Positions 1-12,489 of a DNA stretch of 64,000 nucleotides are shown in pieces; within the stretch, counting starts at the first letter, position 1; each line of letters opens with the position of its first letter. The translations under genes and the position numbers were made by a program. The stretch comes from Anaeramoeba ignava. Its lineage: Eukaryota; Metamonada; Anaeramoebidae. Location of the stretch: positions 186,001 to 250,000 of the forward strand of contig JAPDFW010000086.1 of assembly GCA_028826165.1 (NCBI GenBank), in the 5' to 3' direction. Under the pieces are notes generated by a model. The model was not told where the DNA came from and searched no databases. It saw only the letters and a list, made by a program, of their open reading frames with translations.

Positions 1-1267
1 AAATTTTGATTTAAATTTGAATTTTCATTTAAATTTTCATTTATATTTTCATTTATATTTTGATTTTCATTATTTTCATTTAAATTGTTTTCTGATTCTG
101 TATTTGATTCTATATTTATTTCTGTTTTTTCTTTCTCATTTTTATTTGTTTTTTGTAATTCACTTCTTTTTTGAAATAATAAAAGTGATGCATTTGAATC
201 AACTAATTGTTTTCTTCTTAAATTCATTATTCTTAACATTAATGTTGGAATTCCATCTTTTTTACAAATTACTGCTTTTTTAGAAAATAATAAAGTTAAT
301 GCTCTTGATTCTGGTTGACTTTATTATAAAATGATGAAAAGAATTGATTTTTTTAAATTGATTTTTTTGAATTGATTTTTTTGAATTGATTTTTTTGAAT
401 AAAATTTACCTAAATTTTCTATAAAGTAAACCAATACAAATCGCATCTTCAAAAATTCCAACTAAAACTTGAAACATAACAATAATATTTGAATAAGTAC
501 AATAACCTGGATCATCAACTCCATAACCAATCTAAAATAATTAATTTTAAATTTTAGTTTTGATTTTGATTTTAATTTTCATTTTCAATTTTAATTTTAA
601 TTTTGATTTTGATTTTAATTTTGATTTTGATTTTAATTTTGATTTTGATTTTAATTTTGAATTTGATTTTGATTTGAATTTGATTTTGATTTTGATTTTG
701 ATTTTGATTTTGATTTTAATTTTAATTTTGATTTTGATTTTGATTTTAATTTTGATTTTAATTTTAATTTTAATTTTGATTTTGATTTTGATTTTGATTT
801 TAATTTTGATTTTGATTTTAATTTTGATTTTGATTTTGATTTTGATTTTAATTTTTTCAGTTGAATATTTTATCTCACAAAAAAACACAAACAGTAGCTT
901 GAGTATGAACAGAAAAGAAGTAACAATTCCAAAAAGAAGGATGTTCCATATGCATATCAGACATTTTTGGATAATACAAAGCAGCAAAAAACAAGAAAGT
1001 AACAAGATAACCAAAAATAATGATAGGAAGTAAAGCTTTCCATGGGAGTCTAATTAACAAATGGAAAGGACTGTTTATTTTGTCTCCATATTCACTCGTA
1101 GCTTTCTTCAAAGATATATCAATATGTCCGCTACGATCAACTAATCGTAAATGCTTCCTGTTTCCTTCTTTATTACTTATAAGTGTTTTGTTTTCTTCTT
1201 TTTCTTTCTTTCCTTTTATCCTCATATCGTTTTCACTGCTTATTTCTAACTCATCTGTGTGTGACAT
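1..1267 (-). CDS. Inward-rectifier potassium channel (Kir family), 3' part outside window
   Basis: Three exons are read: 1267-893, 531-410 and 318-1, the last cut by the window edge. Introns are GTTTGT...TTTTAG and GTAAAT...AAAG. The joined protein has a Kir-type N-terminus (LVDRSGHIDI), a slide-helix/TM1 region near residues 72-99, a pore helix ending QAT, the K+ filter IGYG at 126-129 split exactly by intron 1, TM2 near 138-160, then the start of the cytoplasmic beta domain (LLFSKKAVICKKDG, LRIMNLRRKQLVD). These match the order and sequence of animal Kir channels. The channel would pass K+ inward across the plasma membrane or an organelle membrane as a tetramer. An Asn/Glu-rich insertion follows in the cytoplasmic part near the window edge. 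The ATG at 1267 is preferred because it starts the conserved part in frame; an upstream TTG is not a start. Family call is firm; the subfamily is not determinable. Confidence 0.88.
532..892 (-). repeat. Hexamer array in Kir intron 1
   Basis: The intron is filled with AAAATC/AAAATT hexamers (coding strand). The hexamer has no stop in some frames, so it produces long spurious reading frames on both strands. The flanking splice sites restore the K+ filter sequence exactly. Confidence 0.85.
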
Positions 1268-1339
1268 CAAAATAAATTTATTAAATAATTTTTAAATAAT
1301 GAATAATGAATAAAAAAATGAATTTTTTTATTTTAGAAA

Positions 1340-3165
1340 AAATTTTTTTTTCATCAAAAATAAAATTAAAAAGATAATCTTTATTTAAAAATTTTAAATT
1401 ATAAATAATAAATAATTAATTTGGAAATATTTCTTTAATAATAATTTTAAATTGATTTATTTGATTATTTATTATTAAATTCAAATTATTTTAAATAAAT
1501 AAATTTATCTCAAAAATAATCAAAAATAAAATTAAAAAGATCATCTTTATTTAAAAATTTTAAATAATAAATAATAAATATTTAATTTGGAAATATTTCT
1601 TTAATTATAATTTTAAATTGATTTATTTGATTATTTATTATTAAATTATAATTATTTTAAATAAATAAATTTATCTCAAAAATAATCAAAAATAAAATTA
1701 AAAAGATCATCTTTATTTAAAAATTTTAAATAATAAATAATAAATAATTAATTTGGAAATATTTCTTTAATAATAATTTTAAATTGATTTATTTTATTAT
1801 TTATTATTAAATTCTAATTATTTTAAATAAATAAATTTATCTCAAAAATAATCAAAAATAAAATTAAAAGATCATCTTTATTTAAAAATTTTAAATTATA
1901 AATAATAAATAATTAATTTGGAAATATTTCTTTAATTATAATTTTAAATTGATTTATTTGATTATTTATTATTAAATTCAAATTATTTTAAATAAATAAA
2001 TTTATCTCAAAAATAATCAAAAATAAAATTAAAAATATAATCTTTATTTAAAAATTTTAAATAATAAATAATAAATATTTAATTTAGAAATATTTCTTTA
2101 ATAATAATTTTAAATTGATTTATTTTATTATTTATTATTAAATTCAAATTATTTTAAATAAATAAATTTATCTCAAAAATAATCAAAAATAAAATTAAAA
2201 GATCATCTTTATTTAAAAATTTTAAATTATAAATAATAAATAATTAATTTGGAAATATTTCTTTAATAATAATTTTAAATTGATTTATCTTTATTATTTA
2301 TTATTAAATTCTAATTATTTTAAATAAATAAATTTATCTCAAAAATAATCAAAAATAAAATTAAAAAGATCATATTTATTTAAAAATTTTAAATAATAAA
2401 TAATAAATATTTAATTTGGAAATATTTCTTTAATAATAATTTTAAATTGATTTATTTGATTATTTATTATTAAATTATAATTATTTTAAATAAATAAATT
2501 TATCTCAAAAATAATCAAAAATAAAATTAAAAAGATCATCTTTATTTAAAAATTTTAAATAATAAATAATAAATATTTAATTTAGAAATATTTCTTTAAT
2601 AATAATTTTAAATTGATTTATTTTATTATTTATTATTAAATTCTAATTATTTTAAATAAATAAATTTATCTCAAAAATAATCAAAAATAAAATTAAAAAG
2701 ATAATCTTTATTTAAAAATTTTAAATTATAAATAATAAATAATTAATTTAGAAATATTTCTTTAATAATAATTTTAAATTGATTTATTTGATTATTTATT
2801 ATTAAATTCTAATTATTTTAAAAATAAATTTATCTCAAAAATAATCAAAAATAAAATTAAAAAGATCATCTTTATTTAAAAATTTTAAATTATAAATAAT
2901 AAATAATTAATTTAGAAATATTTCTTTAATAATAATTTTAAATTGATTTATTTGATTATTTATTATTAAATTATAATTATTTTAAATAAATAAATTTATC
3001 TCAAAAATAATCAAAAATAAAATTAAAAAGATAATCTTTATTTAAAAATTTTAAATAATAAATAATAAATAATTAATTTGGAAATATTTCTTTAATAATA
3101 ATTTTAAATTGATTTATTTTATTATTTATTATTAAATTCTAATTATTTTAAAAAAAAAATTGTAA
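1340..3165. repeat. Tandem satellite, about 165-bp unit, about 11 copies
   Basis: The anchor TTTATCTCAAAAATAATC recurs at about 1504, 1670, 1836, 2001, 2167, 2333, 2499, 2665, 2828 and 2995, so the spacing is near 165 bp. Copies are close to identical, differing by a few substitutions and small indels. The array fills the gap between the Kir 5' end and the 3' end of the HAD gene. No coding potential is seen. The unit is much longer than the microsatellites elsewhere in the window. Confidence 0.9.
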
Positions 3166-3216
3166 AAAAAATTTTATCAAAAAAAAAAAATTTTAAAGTA
3201 TGAAGAATAAAAGGGA

Positions 3217-4771
3217 TCAATTATAAGAAGGAAGATTCCAAAAAGTTGGATCGAAATCTAAGAGGGAAGAAAGAGTTTGAGCTGGTAATTTTTGACGTAA
3301 AGAAAGGTCTAGTTCTGGGTCAGGAACATGAATAACTGGGAAACCACCATTAATACCAGCAGCGACTCCATTGAGAGAATCTTCAAATACTAAACATTCT
3401 GCTGGGGACAAATTGAGATTTTTTGCTGCCAAAAGAAATATTTCTGGATCAGGTTTACTGTTCTTAATTTTATCTGATGTTATTATTTCATCAACTAATT
3501 CAATAAATTTATGTTTTTTTGTTTTTAATCCAAATGTTTCTTTTGCACTACTTGTTGCTATTGCTATTGGAATTTTGTTTTTATGCAGGTGTTCAATTAC
3601 TATTTGTTTTAATTTTCCAAAAAAATTTCATTCAATTTTTTTGATTTTGATTTTTTTCATTTTTTTCATTTTTTTCATTTTACATTTTTCTGCTCCTGGC
3701 ATTGCTTTACATTCAGGGAATTTTGAATGTAAAATTGGTTTTCTTTTTGTTAAAAATTCTTCTGTTGTAAATGGTAATTCTAATTCCTATTTAATTTTAA
3801 TTTTAATTTTAATTTTAATTTTTAATTTTAATTTTAATTTTAATTTTAATTTTAATTTTAATTTTAATTTTAATTTTAATTTTAATTTTAATTTTAATTT
3901 TGAATTTTAATTTTAATTTTAATTTTAATTTTAATTTTAATTTTTAATTTTAATTTTAATTTTAATTTTTAATTTTCAATTTTAATTTTAATTTTAATTT
4001 TAATTTTAATTTTAATTTTAATTTAATTTTAATTTTAATTTTAATTTTAATTTTAATTTTGATTTTTAATTTTAATTTTAATTTTAATTTTAATTTTAAT
4101 TTTAATTTTAATTTTAATTTTGATTTTAATTTTAATTTTAATTTTAATTTTAATTTTTAATTTTAATTATAATTTTAATTTTTGATTTGATTTTAATTTT
4201 AATTTTAATTTTAATTTTAATTTTAATTTTAATTTTAATTTTAATTTTAATTATAATTTTAATTTTAATTTTAATTTTGATTTTAATTTTAATTTTAATT
4301 TTAATTTTAATTTTGATTTTGATTTTAATTTTAATTTTAATTTTGATTTTAATTTTAATTTTAATTTTAATTTTAATTTTAATATTAATTTAAATTTTAA
4401 TTTTAATTTTGAATTATAATTTTAATTTTAATTTTAATTTTAAATTTAATTTTAATTTTAATTTTAATTTTTATTTCAAATTCAATTTCAATTTTGATTT
4501 TAATTTTGATTTTTATTTTCAATTCATGTTCTTTTTCTGTTCAAATTAAAAAATAAATTATATATACTTTAATTAAAACTAAAGCACCAACTTCTGGACT
4601 TGCACCCATTATTTTTAATTTTAAATCAAGTGTATATTTTTTACCTGGAGATACAACATCTAAAAATTCTTGTAATGCTTCAGCATAAATTAATTCAGTA
4701 TCTAAAAGTAATCCATCAAGATCAAAAATACATCCTTTAATTTCTTTCTTGTTTTCCATTTTAAATTCCAT
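3217..4771 (-). CDS. PUDP: HAD-superfamily phosphatase, pseudouridine-5'-phosphatase (HDHD1) type
   Basis: Exons are 4771-4568, 3786-3684 and 3599-3217, giving 229 aa; human PUDP is 228 aa. HAD motif I is FDLDGLLLDTE with nucleophile Asp17 and acid/base Asp19. Motif II is in IPIAIATSS, motif III Lys in SKPDPEIF, motif IV in VFEDSLNGVAAG. The C-terminus LPSYN matches the LPSYE ending of PUDP. Intron 1 is an 780-bp AAAATT hexamer array. Intron 2 is 84 bp and its removal restores MPGAEKLIEHLHKNKIPIA, a near match to the human protein. The enzyme would dephosphorylate pseudouridine 5'-phosphate or a related small phosphate in the cytosol; substrate is inferred from family only (2-deoxyglucose-6-phosphate and glycerol-phosphate phosphatases are close relatives). 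An in-frame ATG at 4759 is an alternative start. Confidence 0.87.
3787..4567 (-). repeat. AATTTT hexamer array in HAD intron 1
   Basis: About 780 bp of nearly perfect (AATTTT)n on the plus strand, with scattered single-base variants (GATTTT, AATTAT). It lies between donor GTATAT and acceptor AAATAG of the HAD gene and gives spurious Leu-Ile or Phe-Asn reading frames. Confidence 0.85.
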
Positions 4772-5599
4772 TTTATTTAAAGAAGAAAAAATGAAAATTA
4801 ATTTTTTCAAATTAAAAAATTTTTTTTTCTTTTATTTTTTTTTTTCCATTAATTTCTTTTCTTAATTTATTTTGAAGTTAACAAAAAAGAAATTAAGAAT
4901 TTGAATTTCGAAAATAATAATAAAAAATAATTTCAAAATAATTTAATTTTAATTTTAATTTTAATTTCAAAATGAATTTTAATTTTAATTTTAATTTTAA
5001 TTTTAATTTTAATTTTAATTTTGATTTTGATTTTGATTTTGATTTTGATTTTGATTTTGATTTTAATTTTAATTTTAATTTTAATTTTAATTTTGATTTT
5101 AAATTTTAAATTTTAATTTTAATTTTAATTTTGATTTTAAATTTTGATTTTGATTTTAATTTTAATTTTAATTTTAATTTTAATTTCAATTTTAATTTTA
5201 ATTTTAATTTTAATTTTAATTTTTGATTTTAATTTTAATTTTAAATTTGATTTTGATTTTGATTTTGATTTTGATTTTAATTTTAATTTTAATTTTAATT
5301 TTAAATTTAATTTTGATTTTAATTTTAATTTTAATTTTAATTTTAATTTTAAATTTTAATTTTAATTTTAATATCAATTTAAATTATAATTTTAATTCTA
5401 ATTTGATTTTAATTTTAATTTTAATTTTAATTTTAATTTTAATTATAATTTTGATTTTAATTTTAATTATAATTTTAATTTTAAATTTTAATTTTAATAT
5501 TAATTTTTATTTTAATTTTAATTTTAATTTTAATTTTATTTTTAAATTTTAATTTTAAATTTAATTTTAATTTTAATTTTAATTTGTAAATTTGGATCG
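4772..5599. repeat. Intergenic gap: HAD promoter plus AATTTT array
   Basis: Positions 4772-4930 are T/A-rich and contain the HAD upstream element (TTTTCATTTTTTC on the minus strand near 4790). From about 4935 to 5590 the sequence is an AATTTT/GATTTT hexamer array reaching to within a few bases of the ATG5 stop codon. No gene is seen. Confidence 0.8.
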
Positions 5600-7789
5600 C
5601 TATCGATTTTTTCTATCATTCACAATAATATAAATAAAACCATCAGGATGTTTACAATATTCTGCAAGCCACCAACAAGGAGTATCTAATGGAGGCATTA
5701 TTCCTTGAATAACAATTTGAAAATTTTGTTGAATATTTTCAAATTTTTCAATTAAATTAATTTCATCATTTTTTTCTTGATTTTCACTTTGATTTTCATT
5801 TTCATTTTGAATTTCATTTTGATTTTCAAATTGACTACTTTCATCAGTTTCAATTGAAAGAGCTTCTGGTTTTGAATCACTTTTTAGCAATTGTTGATTA
5901 TCTATTTTCTTAAAAATTCCATATTTTTCAAGTGCTTGATATAAAAGAGTTTCTTCTCCATCATTTTGTGGTGAAATTGGAAGTTGTCTTAATTTTCCTT
6001 GATATATTAATCTTGTGGCAAGTGATTTCTCGTTTTTATAATCAAAACCAAGTTGTGAAAGTGAAGAAATATATTCTTTTTGATTTACTTTTAATTTTAA
6101 TTTTAAAATGAATTTTAATTTTAATATTAATTTTAATTTTAATTTTAATTTTAATTTTAATTTTAATTTTAATTTTAATTTTAATTTTAATTTTAATTTT
6201 AATTTTAATTTTAATTTTAATTTTAATTTTAATTTTAATTTTAATTTTATAAATGAATTTTAATTTTAATTTTTAATTTTATAAATGAATTTTAATTATA
6301 ATTTTAATTTTAATTTTAATTTTAATTTTAATTTTAATTTTAATTTTAAATTTGATTTTAATATTAATTTTAATTTTAATTTTAATTTTAATTTTAATTT
6401 TGATTTTAATTTCAATTTTAATATTAATTTTAATTTAAATTTTAATTTTAATTTTAATTTTAAATTTAATTTTGAATTTAATTTTTAATTTCAAAATGAA
6501 TTTTAATTTTAATTTTAATTTCAAAATCAATTTTTACTCAAAAAAGCATTTTTAATTAATTCACTCTGAAAAAGTGGATTAAATTTATCAATATAAGCTG
6601 TTGAACCACAAAGTAAAAAACAAGATTCTTTAAAAGAATGAAAAAAAAGTTGTTCCATTTCTGCTTGTGAAATTTTAAATAAAATATTATCAGGAAATGA
6701 AGTAAAATGTGCTGTTAATTCCCATGGTAAAAATTTTTTCCCCATTTCTCCTGTAATTGTATCATAAAGAACGCCTGTTGGTTGATACCTTTTCACAATA
6801 ATTTGAATTTAATTTTAATTTTGATTTTAATTTTGATTTTAATTTTAATTTTAATTTTAATTATAATTTTAATTTTAATTTTAATTTTAATTTTAATTTT
6901 AATTTTAATTTTAATTTTAATTTTAATTTTAATTTTAATTTTAAATTTAATTTTAATTATAATTTTAATTTTAATTTCATTTTAATTTTAATTTTGATTT
7001 TAATTTTAATTTGAATTTAATTTTAATTTGAATTTTGAATTTAATTTTAATTTTAATTTTGATTTTAATTTAAATTTCATTTTCAATTTCATTTTCAATT
7101 TCATTTTAATTTAATTTTAAATTTGATTTTCAATTTGATTTTAATTTTAATTTTAATTTTAATTTTGATTTAAATTTTGATTTTGATTTTAATTTTGATT
7201 TTAATTTTAATTTTAATTTTAATTTTAATTTTAATTTTTATATTGATTTTCGATTTTGGTTTTGATTTTAATTTTAAATTTGATTTTAATTTTAAATTTA
7301 AATTTAATTTTAATTTTAAATTTAATTTTAAATTTAAATTTCATTTTCAATTTAAATTTAATTTTAATTTTAATTTTAATTTTCAATTTTGATTTTAAAT
7401 TTGTTTTTTAAAATTTTTTTACCATTTTAAAGGAATTTTATTAAAATCTAACCATAAATTCTTTTCTAAATCAATTGCTTTATCAGAATTTTTTTCAATA
7501 AATTCTTTTAATGCATCTTCAAAATAATTAATAATATCTTGAGAAATGGTGAATAAATAAGACATTCTTGAAGACATAGTCTTAAATAAAAAATTTAATT
7601 AAAAAGTTTCAATTAAAGTTTCAGTTAAAAATTTAAATAAAAATTTTTAATTATTTTTTTTTCTTTTTTTTTTACATAAAATGGTTGTATCTTTTTTTTA
7701 TTATTTGTTAACATTTCTTCTCCAAGATTAATTATTAATGGAATTGAACCTTCCCAAATTAATTTTTGAATTTCTTCTCCTTGTTGCAT
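5600..7789 (-). CDS. ATG5: Autophagy protein ATG5
   Basis: Exons are 7789-7676, 7580-7423, 6788-6538 and 6087-5600; all phases agree and give 336 aa (human 275). Intron 1 falls inside the first ubiquitin-like fold (IWEGSIPLII / MSSRMSYLF). Intron 2 splits the Trp codon of PLKWYQPTGVLYD, the counterpart of human PLKWHYPIGLLFD. The helical part has LPWELTAHFTSFP; the C-terminal ubiquitin fold ends VIQGIMPPLDTPCWWLAEY, matching human IHGIEPMLETPLQWLSEH. Conjugated or bound to ATG12, ATG5 with ATG16 acts as the E3-like factor for ATG8 lipidation at the phagophore. An Asn/Glu/Gln-rich loop of about 45 aa is inserted before the last fold. The acceptor-lysine site looks altered (see findings). Two introns are hexamer arrays. 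Confidence 0.92.
6088..6537 (-). repeat. AATTTT array in ATG5 intron 3
   Basis: A 450-bp intron made almost wholly of AATTTT hexamers with a few ATAAATGAATTTT interruptions. Splice sites are GTAAAA and AAAAG on the minus strand. Confidence 0.8.
6789..7422 (-). repeat. AATTTT array in ATG5 intron 2
   Basis: A 634-bp intron of AATTTT hexamers grading into TTTCATTTTCAA and AATTTAAA variants at its donor-proximal end. Removing it joins TG and G into the conserved Trp of PLKW. Confidence 0.8.
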
Positions 7790-7935
7790 TTTTTTTTGTT
7801 TTTTTTTTTTATTAATTAATTAATTGATTTAAAAAAAAAATAAATTGAAAAGAAAAAAAATGAAAAAAAAAATTCAAATAAAAATTTCAAAATAAAATGG
7901 AACAAAAAAAAAAGAAAATATTTAAGGAATTGTTT

Positions 7936-10900
7936 TTAATTTAGAATTGAATTTAAATTTTCTGAAATTATTTCCATTAATTGTTTCATTATTTGACGAA
8001 GTTTTTTTATATCATTTTCAAAATCTTTTATTTTCCTTTTTAATTTCCTATTTTCAAGTAAAATTGTTACTAAAGGTTTTTCCATTTCTTTTTCAAAATT
8101 GAAATTAAATTCTTTTTCATTTTGATTTTGATTTTGATTTTGATTTTGATTTTCAATTTGATTTAGATTTTGATTTTGATTTTGATTTTGATTTAGATTT
8201 TGATTTTGATTTTCAATTTCATTTTGATTTTGATTTTGATTTTCAATTTGATTTAGATTTTGATTTTCAATTTGATTTTGATTTAGATTTTGATTTAGAA
8301 TTTGATTTTGATTTAGATTTTGATTTTGATTTTGATTTTGATTTTGATTTTGATTTTGATTTTGATTTTGATTTTGATTTTGATTTTGATTTAGATTTTC
8401 ATTTTGATTTTGATTTAGATTTTGATTTTCAATTTGATTTTGATTTAGATTTTGAATTTGATTTTGATTTAGATTTTCATTTTGATTTTCAATTTGATTT
8501 TGATTTTGATTTTCATTTTGATTTTCAATTTGATTTTGATTTTGATTTTGATTTTCAATTTGATTTTGATTTTGATTTTGATTTTGATTTTCATTTTTGA
8601 TTTAGATTTTGATTTTGATTTTGATTTTCATTTTGATTTTGATTTTGATTTTCATTTTCATTTTGATTTTGATTTTGATTTTCAATTTGATTTTGATTTT
8701 GATTTTGATTTTGATTTTGATTTTGATTTTGATTTTGATTTTGATTTTGATTTTGATTTTGATTTAGAATTTGATTTTGATTTTGATTTTGATTTTGATT
8801 TTGATTTTGATTTTGATTTAGATTTAGATTTTGATTTTGATTTTGATTTTGATTTTGATTTTGATTTTGATTTTGATTTTGATTTTGATTTTGGAACTCA
8901 ATTTTGAATTCATTGTGATTGTGAAATTCAATTTTAAATTGATTTTGATTTTGATTTTCATTTTGATTTTCATTTTGATTTTGATTTTCATTTTGATTTT
9001 CATTTTCATTTGGAAAATAATTTGGAAAATAATCTTTAATCATTCGAGAAATTAAATTATCGCAAATACATTCAATTTCATTTAAATTTTGAATAGCTGA
9101 TTGGACTATTTTAGAATTTGGAATTTGATCAAGAAGAATTTTAGTTTCTTGAATTAAAGAAATGATATGAGAATCACATTTAAAAAAAGTGAAAGGATTT
9201 TGATTATTTTCATTATTTTGATTTTCATTATTTTCATTATTTTCATTATTTTCATTATTTTCATTATTTTCATTTTGATTTTGATTTTGATTTTGATTTT
9301 GATTTTGATTTTGATTTGGAAGTATTATTGAGAAAATTTCACTTGGTTCAGAAAAACTAATTGATGATTGATTTTCAGAAATTGAAGGTGTTGAAAAATC
9401 AGAACAACAATTTGGACTGGATTCTTCTTCAATTTTAGCAAATAATTCTTGATCTTTTGGTGAAAGGAAATGAAAATTATTTTGATATTCAAAAATTTTT
9501 GCTTCAAAAACATTTTTTCCTCCTAAATTAATTAATTTTAAAACTACTTTTGCTTGAAAAATATCACCAGTTAATCTTTTGAAGAAAAAAGGGAAATAAT
9601 ATTTTGCTGAAACGTGACTATAGAATAAAAGAAAAGTGAATTAAATATTATGAATTAAATATTATGAATTAAATATTATAAATTAAATATTCTAAATTAA
9701 ATATTATAAATTAAATATTCCAAATTAAATATTTTAAATTAAATATTATAAATTAAATATTATAAATTAAATATTTTAAATTAAATATTCCAAATTAAAT
9801 ATTATAAATTAAATATTCCAAATTAAATATTTTAAATTAAATTTGATGAATTAAAATATTATAAATTAAATATTATAAATTAAATATTTTAAATTAAATA
9901 TTTTAAATTAAATATTATAAATTAAATATTATAAATTAAATATTATAAATTAAATATTATAAATTAAATATTATAAATTAAATATTATAAATTAAATATT
10001 ATAAATTAAATATTATAAATTAAATATTATAAATTAAATATTATAAATTAAATATTATAAATTAAATATTTTTAAATTAAATATTATAAATTAAATATTT
10101 TAAATTAAATATTATAAATTAAATATTATAAATTAAATATTATAAATTAAATATTATAAATTAAATATTATAAATTAAATATTATAAATTAAATATTTAT
10201 AAATTAAATATTATAAATTAAATATTATAAATTAAATATTATAAATTAAATATTATAAATTAAATATTTCAAATTAAATATTATAAATTAAATATTATAA
10301 ATTAAATATTAAATTAAATATTATAAATTAAATATTATAAATTAAAATATAAATTAAAAAATAAAATAAAATATTATAAATTAAATATTTATAAATTAAA
10401 TATTATAAATTAAATATAAAAAAATATTATAAATTAAATATTATAAATTAAATATTATAAAATTAAATATTATAAATTAAATATTATAAATTAAATATTA
10501 TAAATTAAATATTATAAATTAAATATTATAAATTAAATATTTCAAATTAAATATTATAAATTAAATATTATAAATTAAATATTATAAATTAAATATTATA
10601 AATTAAATATTATAAATTAAATATTTTAAATTAAAATTAAATTATAAATTAAATCAAAATAAATAATTTAAATTAAATATTATAAATTAAATATTATAAA
10701 TTAAATATTATAAATTAAATATTATAAATTAAATATTATAAATTAAATATTATAAATTAAATATTATAAATTAAATATTATAAATTAAATATTATAAATT
10801 AAATATTATAAATTAAATATTATAAATTAAATATTATAAATTAAATATTTTAAATTAAATATTTCAAAATTAAATTTTATAAATTAAATATTATAAATTA

Positions 10901-11796
10901 AATATTTCTAAATTAAATATTATAAATTAAATATTATAAATTAAATATTATAAATAAAATATTATAAATTAAATATTATAAATTAAATATTATAAATTAA
11001 ATATTATAAATAAAATATTTCCAAATTAAATATTTCCAAATTAAATATTATAAATTAAATATTATAAATTAAATATTCCAAATTAAATATTATAAATTAA
11101 ATATTATAAATTAAATATTTCAAATTAAATATTATAAATTAAATTTGATGAATTAAATATTTCAAATTAAATATTATAAATAAAATATTATAAATTAAAT
11201 ATTTCAAATTAAATATTTTAAATTAAATATTATAAATTAAATATTACAAATTAAATATTCCAAATTAAATATTCCAAATTAAATATTATAAATTAAATAT
11301 TATAAATTAAATATTATGAATTAAATATTCCAAATTAAATATTATAAATAAAATATTATAAATTAAATATTATAAATCAAATATTTCTAAATTAAATATT
11401 ATAAATTAAATATTATGAATTAAATATTATAAATTAAATTTGATGAATTAAAATATTTCCAAATTTGTTATGTCAAATTGATTGAATTAGTGAAGTGTAT
11501 TTTTTAAATAAAAATGATAAAACTTACTTATGAGCACTAAATACATGTCTTTTAAGCAGATCTTGAGAACGAATAAAAAAAGAATTGGGTTGAGTTTTGG
11601 GAATAAAGTTTAAAAGACTAAGTTTTTTCTTATTAACTCTGCGACAAAGAAACAAAACAGCAAAAGATTCATTAATTTTATAAAATTTTAAATTGTTTTG
11701 AACGATTGCAATTGGTTTTTTTGAGATCTCAAAAGATTCTAAAAAATTATGTAGTTTAGGCTTTTCAATTTTAATTAAATGTTCAAAATTTCCCAT
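7936..11796 (-). CDS. PAS-like protein with very long Asn/Gln tract, frame broken by one base
   Basis: Exon 1 is 11796-11528; exon 2 is 9617-7936 after a 1,910-bp repeat intron with a canonical GTAAGT donor. Removing one T from the T5 run at 8594-8598 gives a single 649-aa frame. Residues 1-155 read like a PAS-type fold (KKPIAIVQNNLKFYKINESF, then SAKYYFPFFFKRLTGDIFQAKVVLK), but no cofactor motif is recognised, so this is a weak call. A central stretch of about 300 residues is mostly NQ, NE and NL dipeptides encoded by AAAATC-type hexamers. The C-terminus is a charged coiled coil (PLVTILLENRKLKRKIKDF) that could dimerise. Such layouts are common in low-complexity-rich amoeboid protists. Function unknown. 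The start is the first ATG after the TTCATTTTTCATTT element. Confidence 0.6.
9618..11527 (-). repeat. 14-bp minisatellite filling a 1.9 kb intron
   Basis: The unit is AAATTAAATATTAT, about 130 copies, with a minority of TTTCAAA, TTCCAAA and GATGAATT variants clustered at both ends. The variants are depleted in the centre (about 9,900-10,850), where copies are near identical, as expected from unequal exchange homogenising the middle. Confidence 0.85.
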
Positions 11797-12480
11797 TTAT
11801 TTAATTTTTATTTAATTGTTAATTAAAAATTTTGCGAAATATTCCTTTTGTTTTTTTAAATGAAAAATGAAGTAAAAAATTATTAAAAATTTTTTTTTTA
11901 AATTTGAAAATGAAGAAAGAAAGAAAAAATTGAATGAAAAACAACAACAAAGCAAAGTAAATCAAATTTAAAATTATTATTAAAATTAAAATGAAAAATG
12001 ATCAATTATAATTTATTTTACAAAAAACTCCCCTAGATCAAAAATTAAAGATATTAAAATTTTAAAAGAATAAAACAAAAAAGAGAAAATGAATTTATTT
12101 TGTTGTTTTTTTGTTTGTTGTTTTAATTTCTTTATTGAATTTTGACTTAAATTTTTATTGAAATTTTTATTTCCAAAAAATCCCCCAGATCAAAAGGAAA
12201 ATTCTCAATTAAAAAAAGAAAGAAGAAAATTAATTCAATTAAAAAAAGAAAGAAGAAAATTAATTCAAATCAAATAAAATTCAAATCAAATTCAAATCAA
12301 ATTCAAATAAAATTCAAATCAAATTCAAATCAAATTCAAATCAAGAATTTTATTTAAGATGGTTAAATTATATTTGAATTTTATTGATCTTCTTCTTTCT
12401 TTTTTGTTCTTTCTTTTTTCTTTTTTCCACATTTTTTTTTTGAAAGCAAAATTAAATATTAAATGAAAAGAAAATAAATT
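11797..12480. other. Divergent intergenic region with two matching C-rich boxes
   Basis: This is the 5' side of the PAS-like gene. It holds T-tract/TTCATTTTTCATTT near 11,860 (minus strand), two related boxes CAAAAAACTCCCCTAGATCA (12,021) and CAAAAAATCCCCCAGATCA (12,174), and short tandem AAATTCAAATC repeats at 12,265-12,345. No reading frame of interest was seen. Confidence 0.55.
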
Positions 12481-12489
12481 ATTTATTTG

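Noticed and set aside
560-1033. Reading frames of Leu-Ile, Phe-Asn or Lys-Ile dipeptides (also near 3,780-7,390, 4,187-5,552)
   Set aside because: They are stop-free readings of AATTTT/AAAATT hexamer arrays that lie inside introns or between genes, with no conserved sequence.
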